NCBI GenBank assembly: GCA_900771195.1
Contig: CAAGMZ010000019.1
Coordinates: 124,001-188,000, forward strand
DNA length: 64,000 nucleotides
Reading direction: 5' to 3'
From: Lachnospiraceae bacterium
GTDB taxonomy: Bacteria > Bacillota > Clostridia > Lachnospirales > Lachnospiraceae
The notes beneath the pieces are model-generated. The model was given only the letters and a program-made list of their open reading frames with translations. It was not told the DNA's origin and searched no databases. The position numbers were made by a program, and so were the translations under genes. Positions within the stretch are counted from its first letter, which is position 1; every line of letters starts with the position of its first letter. This document shows, one piece after another, positions 43,771 through 52,900 of this stretch.

Positions 43771-44388
43771 TCAGACAAAGCACGGCCCCGGCACAAGTAC
43801 AAGGCATTCGCCCTCATCGGTTTCCATGAATACGGTCAGTATTTTTTCATCAATTCTTATATTGTCAAAAACCTGCTCTGACACGCTTATCGGAATACCT
43901 TTAATCTCAACACAATAAAAAAAATCTTCATCGTAATTTCCATATTTCTTGTCTTCGACAATGTTAAGATATGCTGTATAATTGCCAGATTCCATAACAT
44001 TGACAGACTTAAAGTGCAGCCTGCTCAATCTGGTTTTGTTCAAAACAATTGCACTTCCTATGATGAATATAAGTCCGCCCGCATAGATACCCACCTGAAT
44101 TGCACACGTCTCGGTAAACCAGATTCCTGCGGCAATGGATATTATGGCAATAAGCACGATTAATCCAATGACTACAGGCTTTCCCGCAACATAACGGCTG
44201 TCATCAATGGCATATCTTACTTCTGTCCTCTGCTTTTCTGAGAGCTTTACCGCAGGAGCGTTTTTAAGTATAGACGAATATGTTCTGCTCACTGTTGAAA
44301 GATTGGTGACATGAATGTTTTTGTAATAGTCTATTGCCTCGTATACGCCCAGATAGCGGGCGTCACGATGGCTTGAAAATAATCCCAT
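43771..44388 (-). CDS. Two-helix membrane protein of unknown function
   Basis: 205 aa. A cytoplasmic helical N-terminal half (about 1-70), two membrane helices (VVIGLIVLIAIISIAAGIWF and IYAGGLIFIIGSAIVLN, about 72-115), then a beta-rich C-terminal domain (YFCVEIKGIPISVSEQVF-like) ending GECLVLVPGPCFV. The layout matches the protein at 20384-21046. GGGAGA precedes the ATG. No family recognised. Confidence 0.7.
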   Translation of the reverse strand: MGLFSSHRDARYLGVYEAIDYYKNIHVTNLSTVSRTYSSILKNAPAVKLSEKQRTEVRYAIDDSRYVAGKPVVIGLIVLIAIISIAAGIWFTETCAIQVGIYAGGLIFIIGSAIVLNKTRLSRLHFKSVNVMESGNYTAYLNIVEDKKYGNYDEDFFYCVEIKGIPISVSEQVFDNIRIDEKILTVFMETDEGECLVLVPGPCFV

Positions 44389-44491
44389 AATATCTCCCTG
44401 AAAACACTTATGTTATCTGTCATTATACAATCCTGAAAGTAACATTTGTGCCAAGAGCAGGTAAAAAATACGTAATTTCTGCTGTAAAAAC

Positions 44492-45142
44492 TCACCTGAC
44501 CATCCTGCAGCATGAATAATAAAGCATTACCAGCCCGGCACTGAGCAGCGCCCCACCGATAATATCAGAAAGCCAGTGAACCCCGGAAATAAGCCTTCCT
44601 ATTACCATAAATGTTCCGAAAGCAATGAGAAGCACATTAATCACTGTCTTTGCCCGTCTGTTCCTGATTCGCCCGCCAAACTGCATAACTGCCGTAGGCA
44701 TCACACACAGAACAAGCATAGTGGTAGACGACGGATATGAAGCCTCCAGATAACCGTTTATAAGTACAGGCCTGTAATTTATCACGAACATCTCAAAAAG
44801 CACATACGCTGCCATCACAATAATGTAAAACCCGCCGAGAATCAGAATATTTCCATCAACCTTCAAAAAATGCTTTCTTCTTATCCACTGTAATAGTCCG
44901 AGAACTGCGAACCCAAGAACGAAACAGAATGGCACGATTGCCAGCCAGTCCGTTATCGTGTAAAGAACCATATGAACCCCTGTCAGCCGGTGAAAAGCAC
45001 TGTTTATATGTGCAAATCCAACAGCCGAGCCTCCGGGCCCTATTGCCTGTACATCAACAGTCTTAACCGCCAGTGTCCATAAAATGAACAGTACAAGCAG
45101 GCCGCCCGTAACAATAAAATTTCTTACATTTCTTTTTTTCAT
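44492..45142 (-). CDS. PAP2 family membrane phosphatase
   Basis: 216 aa with five or six membrane helices. Motif 2 is SYPSSTT (usually PSGH) and motif 3 is GRLISGVHWLSDIIGG with the catalytic His and Asp. PSST for PSGH occurs in some PAP2-like proteins; the His of PSGH is missing, which may alter activity. Likely substrate: a lipid or isoprenoid phosphate at the membrane. AAAGGATGG precedes the ATG. Confidence 0.85.
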   Translation of the reverse strand: MKKRNVRNFIVTGGLLVLFILWTLAVKTVDVQAIGPGGSAVGFAHINSAFHRLTGVHMVLYTITDWLAIVPFCFVLGFAVLGLLQWIRRKHFLKVDGNILILGGFYIIVMAAYVLFEMFVINYRPVLINGYLEASYPSSTTMLVLCVMPTAVMQFGGRIRNRRAKTVINVLLIAFGTFMVIGRLISGVHWLSDIIGGALLSAGLVMLYYSCCRMVR

Positions 45143-45249
45143 TTTTTATCCATCCTTTAAATTGTATTTGGCTTTCGCCTGATTGCAATTTAACCCTGCG
45201 GATGAAAATATGAAAGAATCTGTGCGTCACACCGGCGACACGAATCGTG

Positions 45250-45856
45250 TCATGCCCATTTTATCAGCATCAGAGCCTTTATCACAAGAAATATAAATGT
45301 AAGAACTGCCGCATATGGCTGCTGGCTTATCATAAAAATCACTGCACCGAAAGCACTGAGTCCTAACGATATTTTATCTTTACTTTTAACCCAGCATGAT
45401 GACCGAAAATTCTGAAGTGCAAGGGTTAAGATTCCCCACAGTACTATGCTAAATGTAAAAATCAGATACGGTATTTTCACATATGGCTGAATCGTTGTCA
45501 ACGAAAGAAGAGAAACCTCCTGAATCACGCCGTCCACACGCTGTCCGAAAAACGGCAGAAAAAGAAAAAGGTGACACACTGCAGTCAAGAAGGCCATAAA
45601 CTATGCTTCTAAGATGCTTCTCCTTCTGCCGGCTGTCCTCCTCGGCAATTGTCAGCACCTCATCACTTGAAAGCAATTCATCAAGAGAAACCGAAAAAAA
45701 TCCGGAAATTGCCTTAAGCGATTCTATTCCCGGATAACCTTTCCCTGACTCCCATTTGGATATGGCGGTTCTTGATACATATAACGCTGAGGCGAGCTCC
45801 TCCTGCGTGAGATTTTTCTGCTTTCTCAGTGTCTGAAGCTTTTCGTTAAATTCCAT
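45250..45856 (-). pseudogene. XRE regulator with C-terminal membrane domain, frameshifted
   Basis: The first frame (45856 to about 45600) encodes an intact XRE domain (LTQEELASALYVSRTAISKWESGKG) and a linker (EEDSRQKEKHLRSIVYGLLD). The second frame (45597 to 45250) continues the same family as LFLFLPFFGQRVDGVIQEVS and three membrane helices. A one-base shift near 45580-45600, in a T-rich run (CACCTTTTTCTTTTT on the coding strand), separates them. The first frame alone would give a 135-aa DNA-binding protein with a nonsense tail. Real mutation, sequencing error or slippage are all possible. Confidence 0.72.
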
Positions 45857-45884
45857 AAATCACGTTCCTCTTTTAATCAGATAT

Positions 45885-46652
45885 CTATCTCTTTCCTGCC
45901 TGTGGCTGATAGACTATCCTTCTTGGCTCCCTGCCGTAAGGATGTGCCTTGCACTTCCCGCCAAACCATGTGTAGTCAACATCATTTGCAGTGTTTCCGT
46001 TTTCCAGATCGATTGCCGCTGCCAGAAGTGCCTCAAAAAGTTCTGCATCCTCAGGATGTCTGCTGTGTCCCGTAAGAATCGTGTCAAATTCCGGGCGGAA
46101 TGCCTTAATTCTCTCCATGCTCTCAATCTGCGTCCTTATGGGACATGATTCTCTAAGCTGCATCCACATCTGCTCTATCACGCCGTCTCCGGAGAAAAGT
46201 ATTCTGTCTGCGCGGTCCAGAATCACTATCTCGCCGGGCGTATGCCCCGGAAGGTAATATGCCTGAAGCTTAAGCCCGCCCAGATCGAATATCTGTCCGT
46301 CTTCTATATGCTCAAATTCCGGAAAAGGAATATTCTCATCGCCTGCCTGCTCTCTGATTTCCGCTATTTCTTCATCCGCTACCTTCTTATCGGCAAGGTT
46401 CATGTATGCTTTGTCAAAACTCCAGTTTCCTCCTATGTGATCACCATGTCCATGTGTATTCACGCATATAAGCGGCAGCTTCGTAAGCTTCTCTGCCTCC
46501 TCCTTTACATTAACCAACCCTATCATGGTATCAATCACCATTGCCCTATCCCGTCCGGCTACCACATATCCCGTGGCTTCATTGTTGTCATTCAAAAGCC
46601 AGATGTGATCATTGACCTGTGAAATCATCGGATGTCTTAACCCAATACCCAT
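45885..46652 (-). CDS. Metallo-beta-lactamase fold hydrolase
   Basis: 255 aa. The zinc motif is NTHGHGDHIGG (about 62-72), followed by YLPGHTPG (His) and FSGDGV (Asp). Substrate unknown; glyoxalase II-like thioester hydrolysis or lactonase activity is typical. GGAGGAAA precedes the ATG. It is followed, in the same direction, by the XRE remnant. Confidence 0.88.
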   Translation of the reverse strand: MGIGLRHPMISQVNDHIWLLNDNNEATGYVVAGRDRAMVIDTMIGLVNVKEEAEKLTKLPLICVNTHGHGDHIGGNWSFDKAYMNLADKKVADEEIAEIREQAGDENIPFPEFEHIEDGQIFDLGGLKLQAYYLPGHTPGEIVILDRADRILFSGDGVIEQMWMQLRESCPIRTQIESMERIKAFRPEFDTILTGHSRHPEDAELFEALLAAAIDLENGNTANDVDYTWFGGKCKAHPYGREPRRIVYQPQAGKR

Positions 46653-46653
46653 T

Positions 46654-47028
46654 TTATTTCCTCCCCGTCCTTATAAAATCAATCAGCTTTTCCACATCAT
46701 CAAAATCATCATAATCCCCGTTTATTCCTTCGCGGTGATATACGACGCCGTTCTTCTCGTTCCTCTCAAGGCAGTCCAGAAGCTCCTCCATTCCATACCG
46801 CTTTACAAAAAGTGTGAAGGCCTTCGGCTTAATTTTTCCAAGAAGCCCTCCGGTGCAGTCTTCCTGGCACTCATAACAGCCCTTGATTCCCTTTTCAATT
46901 GAACATTTTCTGTTCTCACACCAGGCAGCATCATGGCATTCATCAGCATAGCATCCGCTGCATTTTACATTTTCACTGCAAAGACAGCAGGCAAGCCCGC
47001 ACCTTGCAATCCCAAGTTCTCTCTTCAT
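46654..47028 (-). CDS. DUF3795-type cysteine-rich protein
   Basis: 124 aa. The Cys pattern in the first half, CGLACCLCSENVKCSGC then CHDAAWCENRKC and GCYECQEDC, is characteristic of DUF3795, thought to bind metal. The ATG at 47028 has GGAG ten bases upstream; the GTG at 47037 overlaps that site and is rejected. It is coupled to the upstream flavin-binding protein gene. Confidence 0.85.
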   Translation of the reverse strand: MKRELGIARCGLACCLCSENVKCSGCYADECHDAAWCENRKCSIEKGIKGCYECQEDCTGGLLGKIKPKAFTLFVKRYGMEELLDCLERNEKNGVVYHREGINGDYDDFDDVEKLIDFIRTGRK

Positions 47029-47033
47029 AATCG

Positions 47034-47483
47034 TCACACTCCTTTATACTGCATAAAATCGTAGTTCTTAGCCTTCGTATCAAAAATCTCCATATACGGA
47101 ATATTGTCTATGTACACCCATCGCTCCACCCGCTCCGGCGTTACGGCAAAAAGTCTTTCGTTTTCAAGCATGGAGTATCTGTCAAAAGAGCCCGGAAAAC
47201 ACTCCTTAAAGCTTCTGCAAAAATCTTTACTGTCAGCAGGTTTCCCAATTTCACGGCATCTGCCCTCTATCTGAATATTGTCGATGCAAAGCGCCACATT
47301 GGGATTTCCCTTGAGCTGGATGTACTTTCTGAACTTCATATCAGTCTGAAAATACAATTTTCCATCCATTACAACGAAGCTCATCATCCTTGATGTAACT
47401 TTATCATTCAGAGATGTTGAAAGCACCATTTTTTTGCAGGTCCCGAATTCCTGCCAGAATTTAAGATATTTGTCCTCAAACAT
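47034..47483 (-). CDS. Pyridoxamine 5'-phosphate oxidase-like flavin protein
   Basis: 149 aa, split-barrel fold. Segments MVLSTSLNDKVTSRMMSFVV and KLYFQTDMKFRKYIQLKGNPNVALC correspond to the FMN-binding strands of this family. The role is uncertain; many are FMN- or F420-like reductases. The ATG at 47483 follows GGGGGA; a GTG at 47501 lacks a site. Confidence 0.82.
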   Translation of the reverse strand: MFEDKYLKFWQEFGTCKKMVLSTSLNDKVTSRMMSFVVMDGKLYFQTDMKFRKYIQLKGNPNVALCIDNIQIEGRCREIGKPADSKDFCRSFKECFPGSFDRYSMLENERLFAVTPERVERWVYIDNIPYMEIFDTKAKNYDFMQYKGV

Positions 47484-47575
47484 TCTGTCAATATCCCCCA
47501 CAGATGCTATTTATGCGCTTATGTCGTGGCATATAATCATTTTGTAAATCCCCGGAACAGACGCTACTCCGGAAT

Positions 47576-48247
47576 CTATTTTACAGCAATAATCACCGAA
47601 AATTTGTGGTAAGAATACAGACATTTCACATCAGAAAAAAAACATTTTTGTAACATATCAGTTTCTTTTTCGACAGAACATTCTTTATCAAGTTTTCTTC
47701 GTTCTTTCCACAGTTCGATATCTCCGGCTGTCAATTCACTGTTATATATTTGTTTTTCCCAATAAGAGTCAAACCAGTTATTCATCATTGGTGTTTCGGC
47801 ACAGAACTGATCATAATTCACAAATATACCTCCAACAGGCAGCTTATCATAAATCCGATGAAACAATTCTGATTTTTGTACATCATCTAAGTGATGTATG
47901 GATAATGCAGATACTATGGCATCAAACTCTCCCTCCGGTAACTGCTTCGTATAATCCATAATCTGATGATGAACATTCGTTAATCCGGAGAACCTCTTTC
48001 TCGAAATATCCAGCATATCATCTGCTATATCCACCAGAACATATTCTGCTGTTTCACATTCCTTAAACCAATAATATGTCAGCAAACCTGTTCCTGCGCC
48101 TAAATCAAGCACGCGCCTTGGTACATCTATATTTGAAAAAATCAACTTAGTTGTGTTCTCATAAAAGTCATCAAAACACTTGATGAAATTTCTTCTATTC
48201 ACATCATATTCTTTTGCAATCAAATTAAACTGCTCTTCTATGTTCAT
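47576..48247 (-). CDS. SAM-dependent methyltransferase, class I
   Basis: 223 aa starting at MNIEEQFNLIAKEYDVNRR. Motif I is RVLDLGAGTGLLTYYW (about 45-60), the acidic residue is VLVDIAD, and motif IV is FDAIVSALSIHHLDD. It is likely a small-molecule methyltransferase of the UbiE/COQ5-like group; target unknown. GGAGAG lies ten bases before the ATG at 48247. Confidence 0.85.
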   Translation of the reverse strand: MNIEEQFNLIAKEYDVNRRNFIKCFDDFYENTTKLIFSNIDVPRRVLDLGAGTGLLTYYWFKECETAEYVLVDIADDMLDISRKRFSGLTNVHHQIMDYTKQLPEGEFDAIVSALSIHHLDDVQKSELFHRIYDKLPVGGIFVNYDQFCAETPMMNNWFDSYWEKQIYNSELTAGDIELWKERRKLDKECSVEKETDMLQKCFFSDVKCLYSYHKFSVIIAVK

Positions 48248-48420
48248 TTTAACTCTTCTCTCCTGCAAATGCCCTGACCTCCTCATTGTCAAAGCCTGAT
48301 TTTTCTGCAAATTAATTATTCTTATTTTATATTATATTCTTATTTTTGAGAATATCAATATTTTATAATATGATGTGCTGCAGTTTGTAGAGACCGTAAA
48401 AGAACTGAAGACAGACATAA

Positions 48421-48485
48421 AAATATCAAGTTATCGTTGAAGAAATTTAAAAAAAAGCAATAATTGCAACGATAACTTGATATTT
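48421..48485 (-). terminator. 18-bp perfect inverted repeat after the helicase gene
   Basis: AAATATCAAGTTATCGTT and AACGATAACTTGATATTT flank a 29-nt loop. It lies 24 bp after the stop of the restriction-like helicase and probably ends the operon. It is also where the island ends on this side. Confidence 0.65.
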
Positions 48486-48508
48486 GTAGTTTATTTTATA
48501 TCAAAATG

Positions 48509-51500
48509 TTACTTTTGCGCGGAGTAAAGTCCATCCAGCTCCTTACTGAGCGTACCAGCCTTGGCATAAGGAAGTGCATCAGCCTGCCTGAAGTTATGCC
48601 TGATGTCTTTCGACTCCTCATTAAATCCAAGTATGTAGTTGGTGGCAATCCTGTATATAATCTCGGTCGGAGCAAGACCGTAAACCTGCTTTTCAAATAT
48701 ATGTCTCAGACGTTCCTTACCATCCGGAAACTGCTTTTTCATTGCCTCACTGCGATAAAGCCTCTTTACGATTTCCGCAATATAAAGTCCTGACTTCATA
48801 TACAAATCAATAAATGTCTTATCAGGCATGTCAAAACATCCCGGATTCTCTTTCTCAAGCATGTCAACCATCTTCTTTACAACCGCTTTGGGGGTAAATA
48901 TCTGATTGGTCTTCTGCGGTGGGATATAATCAAATATGTCCTCCGTATTATTCTCATCAAAATAATTGGCTAGCTTCTTTTTAAGTGAAAGAAACTCTTT
49001 TACGGAATCGTTGAATACTAACGAATCGAATAAATGTCCGTTAAAATGTTTTGGCTCTCCGGTTTCTTCATCGGTGTAATCGCCGCCGTCACGGAGCAGC
49101 CTGAACTCATCAAGAGTAATGCCGGTAACCTCTTTAAATACATCATCGGGAATAATTGTGTCAAAATTTTCAAGAGTTACAGTATCATCACCATATGCCA
49201 TCAGAAATGAAGGAATGGTTCTGGAAAAACCTCTCAGGCGGTCTCTGACTCCATCCATAACGGAATCTTTTTCCCTTTCTCTTTTATTGGTTTCGACTGT
49301 TTCGACGGTGGTCCGTGCGGTTTCTTCTGCCATGTCGGTAATGACACCGGAAAGCTCTTCTTTGAACTTATCAAATACTTCCTTCTTCTTCTCCTCAAAT
49401 TCTTTTTCAATCTCTGCCGATGATTTTCCGGTAATGTCCCTGCTCTGCTGAGCTTCCACGCGCTGTTTTTCCAGTACATTCTTCTGAATCTGATATTCGG
49501 CATGCAGCCTGTCTATCCTTTTGTCCGCTTCATGATTGAGTTTTGCCTCAATCTGCCGTTTGTCAGATGCCTTTATATCCAGGCCGTAAGAATCCTGAGC
49601 ATACTGTACCATTGATTTTATGCCGCTCTGTTTCAGGATTTCCCTGAAACGGTCAACTGCTTTCTTTGACTCATCAGGCTCACATTCTATCTGACTGAAT
49701 GTATCATTAACCTGCATTGTCACATCATAGATTTTGTCGCCAAAAATATCCTGTACTTTCTCTTTTATCAGTTCTTCGCTTAATGACACCTCCCCGTTTT
49801 CATCAAGCGAAAGATTCTTTTTCAGTTCCTCCGTAAGATTGACTTTATTCTTCGGTTCTTCTACAGGCGAAAGCTTCTGAATGATGTCAAGCACTTCACC
49901 GGATGCCCCGAAAATATTGCTGATGTTGCTGAAAAGGAAATTACTCATAAATCCTCTTTTTACGACTTCAACAGACTTGATTTTTCTCGGAATCGTAAGC
50001 ACCTTTTCCGCATCCAGTTCCACAAGCTCGCCCTTCTCGTCCTCACCTATCACAGGGAAAAAATTGAGAAGTGTGCGGATATTTTCTTTCCTTTTTTCCG
50101 CTGTTCCGCTTCCGCCTGCGGTGTCCGGATTAAGATTATTGGCGAATTCTTCATAAATTGTCAGTGTCCTTGCCGGGTCAAAATCAAAGACATAAGAATT
50201 TTCTTTTCTCTTAAACTGAGTACCTTCTTTGAACAGGCATGGATTCTGCGCCCTGAACGCAGCCTGCATATAAAGTGCAGGAGATTTCATATTGCTAAGC
50301 ATCAGAACCGCTGTCCACTCAGGAATAGTAACACCTGTCGTAAGTTGTCCTACCGACAGTGTAATTGTCTTGTCATTCTCTGCTATGGCTTTTACTACCT
50401 TATCATAAGATTTCTTTGTCTCGTCGCTGTCATCATCTTTTCCGTTACCTACAGCTTCAATAACTTTGTAGTCCTTGAATACGGGGTGTTCTCTTAATTT
50501 TTTGGCTAAGGCCCTGGCGCTGTCTACCCTGTTGAGGAGCCAGAATGTGTGCTTCAGCTCGTTTCGAAGCTCCTGAGTCGAAAACGGATATTTATTTAAC
50601 TTAGTCAGCGCATCGAGAAATTTGTCCACCGAAGAGTCATAGATGAATTTTCCGTCGGACACGGAAAAAAATTCATTCAAATCAAAGGCATACTCTTTTG
50701 TCTCTCCGTTTATTTCAATGCCCTGCCTGAGTTCATCCTTTATAATTTCGGACATCTGGTATGTGTAAAGATTGAGTTTTGGAAGGACTTCATACGGATT
50801 TTCCTCTTCCGATGAATTGTCCCATTTTCTTTTTCTCTCCTGCTCATCGGTGTAGGTCCAGTTAAAAATAGCATCACTGTTAAACTTGTTTCCGGCAAGA
50901 GCCTTGAACGGTGTTCCGGACAGATGAAGGGTAAATTTGCGTCTCACATGTTCAAATGCAACATCAGTCTTATATGTATCAACGCCTTCATGAGCCTCGT
51001 CAATTACAAGGACATCCCATTCCATGCCTCTGTAATTTCCTTTTTCGTCCTTAGCATCGCTTATTTCTGCCAATTTATCGTGCTCACCGCCAAAATACAA
51101 CGATCCTTTCATGTCCTGCAGACTGACAAACTCAATACACCCTACAAACTGCTCCTCGTCAGCTGCGCATACAGCAGTCCTGTATTCATCTCTCGTAAGC
51201 ACTCCTTTACGTCCTTTGAGTGCATCAACTTCACTGACAAAAAGGTACCCTGATTCCCTCCCAATGAATTTCTCATAATCAGAATACCACGAATTGGCTA
51301 TTGCCGGTCTGTTAGTCACAATCAGCACATTTCTGGTACCTGTCCTTTTTACAAAATCATATACGGACAGTGTCTTACCAAACCGCGGTTTTGCATTCCA
51401 GAGGAACTCTCCGTTTTTATGGGTTTTCTGATAATCGGCTGTCATCTGAACAGCCATTTCCTGTTCTTCACGCAACCTATACGGCATAACAGTATCAACC

Positions 51501-51862
51501 GTCTTCAGTATGCCATGGTCTTCTCTGAAATCCCGAAACATCTGCTTGGATGCCTGTCCCGAAATGTGGAACCATTCATTATTTTTTCCGACTTCCTGTT
51601 CTACACCGTATTTCCGAAGATATGCATGAAAATCCTTATCTGTGAATGTCTGCCCCGAGCCGTCGTCGAAAGTAGCATTTCCTTTCCATTCAAGATGCCA
51701 GCTGACATCGGCGGTATGGGTCTGTTGCTTTATGCGAGTTTCCACTTCCTGCTCGGTGTAGCCGATTTTGGTCCACCCATTATGACGCATCACTTCAGGA
51801 GTGGAATAACCGTAAATCATGGGAACAACCTGTCTGGAGGTCTTTATATCAGGTCTGAGCAT
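48509..51862 (-). CDS. Restriction-like helicase with GIY-YIG-type N-terminus and half a methyltransferase at the C-terminus
   Basis: 1117 aa. Residues 15-75 (MIYGYSTPEVMRHNGWTKIG then VETRIKQQ) resemble the T5orf172/GIY-YIG nuclease group. The SF2 helicase follows: AKPRFGKTLSVYDF (Walker A, about 160), VLVIDEAHEG (Walker B, about 275) and LSGTPF (motif III). A charged coiled coil spans about 760-880. The C-terminus (about 980-1117) has FTPKAVVKKMVDML and FIDLYMKSGLYIAEIVKRL, the SAM-binding motifs X and I of N6-adenine methyltransferases, but no NPPY; that motif is in the gene just upstream. The ATG is two nt after that gene's stop. Role: DNA cleavage/translocation subunit of a restriction-modification-like system. 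Confidence 0.8.
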   Translation of the reverse strand: MLRPDIKTSRQVVPMIYGYSTPEVMRHNGWTKIGYTEQEVETRIKQQTHTADVSWHLEWKGNATFDDGSGQTFTDKDFHAYLRKYGVEQEVGKNNEWFHISGQASKQMFRDFREDHGILKTVDTVMPYRLREEQEMAVQMTADYQKTHKNGEFLWNAKPRFGKTLSVYDFVKRTGTRNVLIVTNRPAIANSWYSDYEKFIGRESGYLFVSEVDALKGRKGVLTRDEYRTAVCAADEEQFVGCIEFVSLQDMKGSLYFGGEHDKLAEISDAKDEKGNYRGMEWDVLVIDEAHEGVDTYKTDVAFEHVRRKFTLHLSGTPFKALAGNKFNSDAIFNWTYTDEQERKRKWDNSSEEENPYEVLPKLNLYTYQMSEIIKDELRQGIEINGETKEYAFDLNEFFSVSDGKFIYDSSVDKFLDALTKLNKYPFSTQELRNELKHTFWLLNRVDSARALAKKLREHPVFKDYKVIEAVGNGKDDDSDETKKSYDKVVKAIAENDKTITLSVGQLTTGVTIPEWTAVLMLSNMKSPALYMQAAFRAQNPCLFKEGTQFKRKENSYVFDFDPARTLTIYEEFANNLNPDTAGGSGTAEKRKENIRTLLNFFPVIGEDEKGELVELDAEKVLTIPRKIKSVEVVKRGFMSNFLFSNISNIFGASGEVLDIIQKLSPVEEPKNKVNLTEELKKNLSLDENGEVSLSEELIKEKVQDIFGDKIYDVTMQVNDTFSQIECEPDESKKAVDRFREILKQSGIKSMVQYAQDSYGLDIKASDKRQIEAKLNHEADKRIDRLHAEYQIQKNVLEKQRVEAQQSRDITGKSSAEIEKEFEEKKKEVFDKFKEELSGVITDMAEETARTTVETVETNKREREKDSVMDGVRDRLRGFSRTIPSFLMAYGDDTVTLENFDTIIPDDVFKEVTGITLDEFRLLRDGGDYTDEETGEPKHFNGHLFDSLVFNDSVKEFLSLKKKLANYFDENNTEDIFDYIPPQKTNQIFTPKAVVKKMVDMLEKENPGCFDMPDKTFIDLYMKSGLYIAEIVKRLYRSEAMKKQFPDGKERLRHIFEKQVYGLAPTEIIYRIATNYILGFNEESKDIRHNFRQADALPYAKAGTLSKELDGLYSAQK

Positions 51863-51864
51863 TG

Positions 51865-52899
51865 TTATTTCATCTCCTTTACATGTGTCTCGATAAAGTT
51901 GATTTCTTCATCAGAAAGGTTATATTTCCTGTAGAGCTGCTCGTCAATTTCGTGGATTGATTTGGTCCAGTCAATGTCGCTGGCGGGGGTGAAATTTTGG
52001 AGAGGAACGTATTTCCATGTGTCTTTTTTTCCATTTTGAGTAACCTTCAGCACCCCTAACATCACTCTACAAAATTTTGATTTTATGTATTTCATTGCAT
52101 TTTCTGCAATTTTTTCCGTATCAAACGAACCAAAACTTATAAAAGTCTGTGTAAATCCTGTAAATGGTGAGCCTATCAATGGTGTTCCTATTAATTGTGT
52201 ACTTGCAACTTCTCCTATCGCCCCTGAACCATTATTTGCCGGAACCACCACTTTAAATTTATATAAATTAGGATGATTTATTTCTATGTATTTTCTATTT
52301 ATGTACTTAATACATCTCTTATTATTCAGTAGCCCAACAATTCTGATGTCATCCTTTGATTGCTTTTCGTCAGTAAAACACGCATAACTTACACACCCAC
52401 TTGTTAGTCTTTTTTCGTTTCCATTACTGCTTATTACTGATTTCAATGTGGGATAATCATTATATAAATTTGGCAAATCAAATTTATTCTGATTGTATAT
52501 TATACTTGTAATAGACTCTTCTCCCCTTTTCAAAACTTTCCTTAATATTGAGTTAAGTTCTGAAAAGGCTGTAAATTGCCCTATTGCCCCATATTCTTTT
52601 GTTATATCTCTATAATGAACCGCAATACCACCTTCTATATCAATACCTTGGAAAAATTTTCTTCCATCATTTTCAAACGCAAGGACTTTAAAATGTGTGT
52701 CTGATAACATTTTATTATTCCACTGTTTTGAAGTATTACCTCCATTAAACAAGAATCTTCCCGGCGTTATAAGTTCAACTTTATCAGCTATCTTATACGC
52801 CTCATCCATAAACACATTATAAACTGCATCGTCTGCAATTTTTGTCCCTTGAGACTCATCCTGATACGGTGGATTCCCAATACAAAAATCAAACTTCAT
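51865..52899 (-). CDS. Adenine methyltransferase catalytic half (Eco57I-like, NPPY)
   Basis: 344 aa. It begins almost at once with the catalytic motif IV: FDFCIGNPPYQDESQG (4-19). The SAM-binding motif I is absent, so the protein is only the catalytic and target-recognition half of an N6-adenine methyltransferase. The C-terminal part (about 120-344) is probably the target-recognition domain. It lies between two proteins carrying SAM-binding-type motifs and is coupled to both (gaps of 1 and 2 nt). It is more AT-rich than its neighbours, as expected of a fast-changing specificity domain. Confidence 0.8.
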   Translation of the reverse strand: MKFDFCIGNPPYQDESQGTKIADDAVYNVFMDEAYKIADKVELITPGRFLFNGGNTSKQWNNKMLSDTHFKVLAFENDGRKFFQGIDIEGGIAVHYRDITKEYGAIGQFTAFSELNSILRKVLKRGEESITSIIYNQNKFDLPNLYNDYPTLKSVISSNGNEKRLTSGCVSYACFTDEKQSKDDIRIVGLLNNKRCIKYINRKYIEINHPNLYKFKVVVPANNGSGAIGEVASTQLIGTPLIGSPFTGFTQTFISFGSFDTEKIAENAMKYIKSKFCRVMLGVLKVTQNGKKDTWKYVPLQNFTPASDIDWTKSIHEIDEQLYRKYNLSDEEINFIETHVKEMK

Positions 52900-52900
52900 C

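Noticed and set aside
48421..48485. 18-bp inverted repeat as a transposon terminus of the restriction island
   Set aside because: No matching copy is visible at the other side of the island; its position right after a stop codon fits a terminator better.
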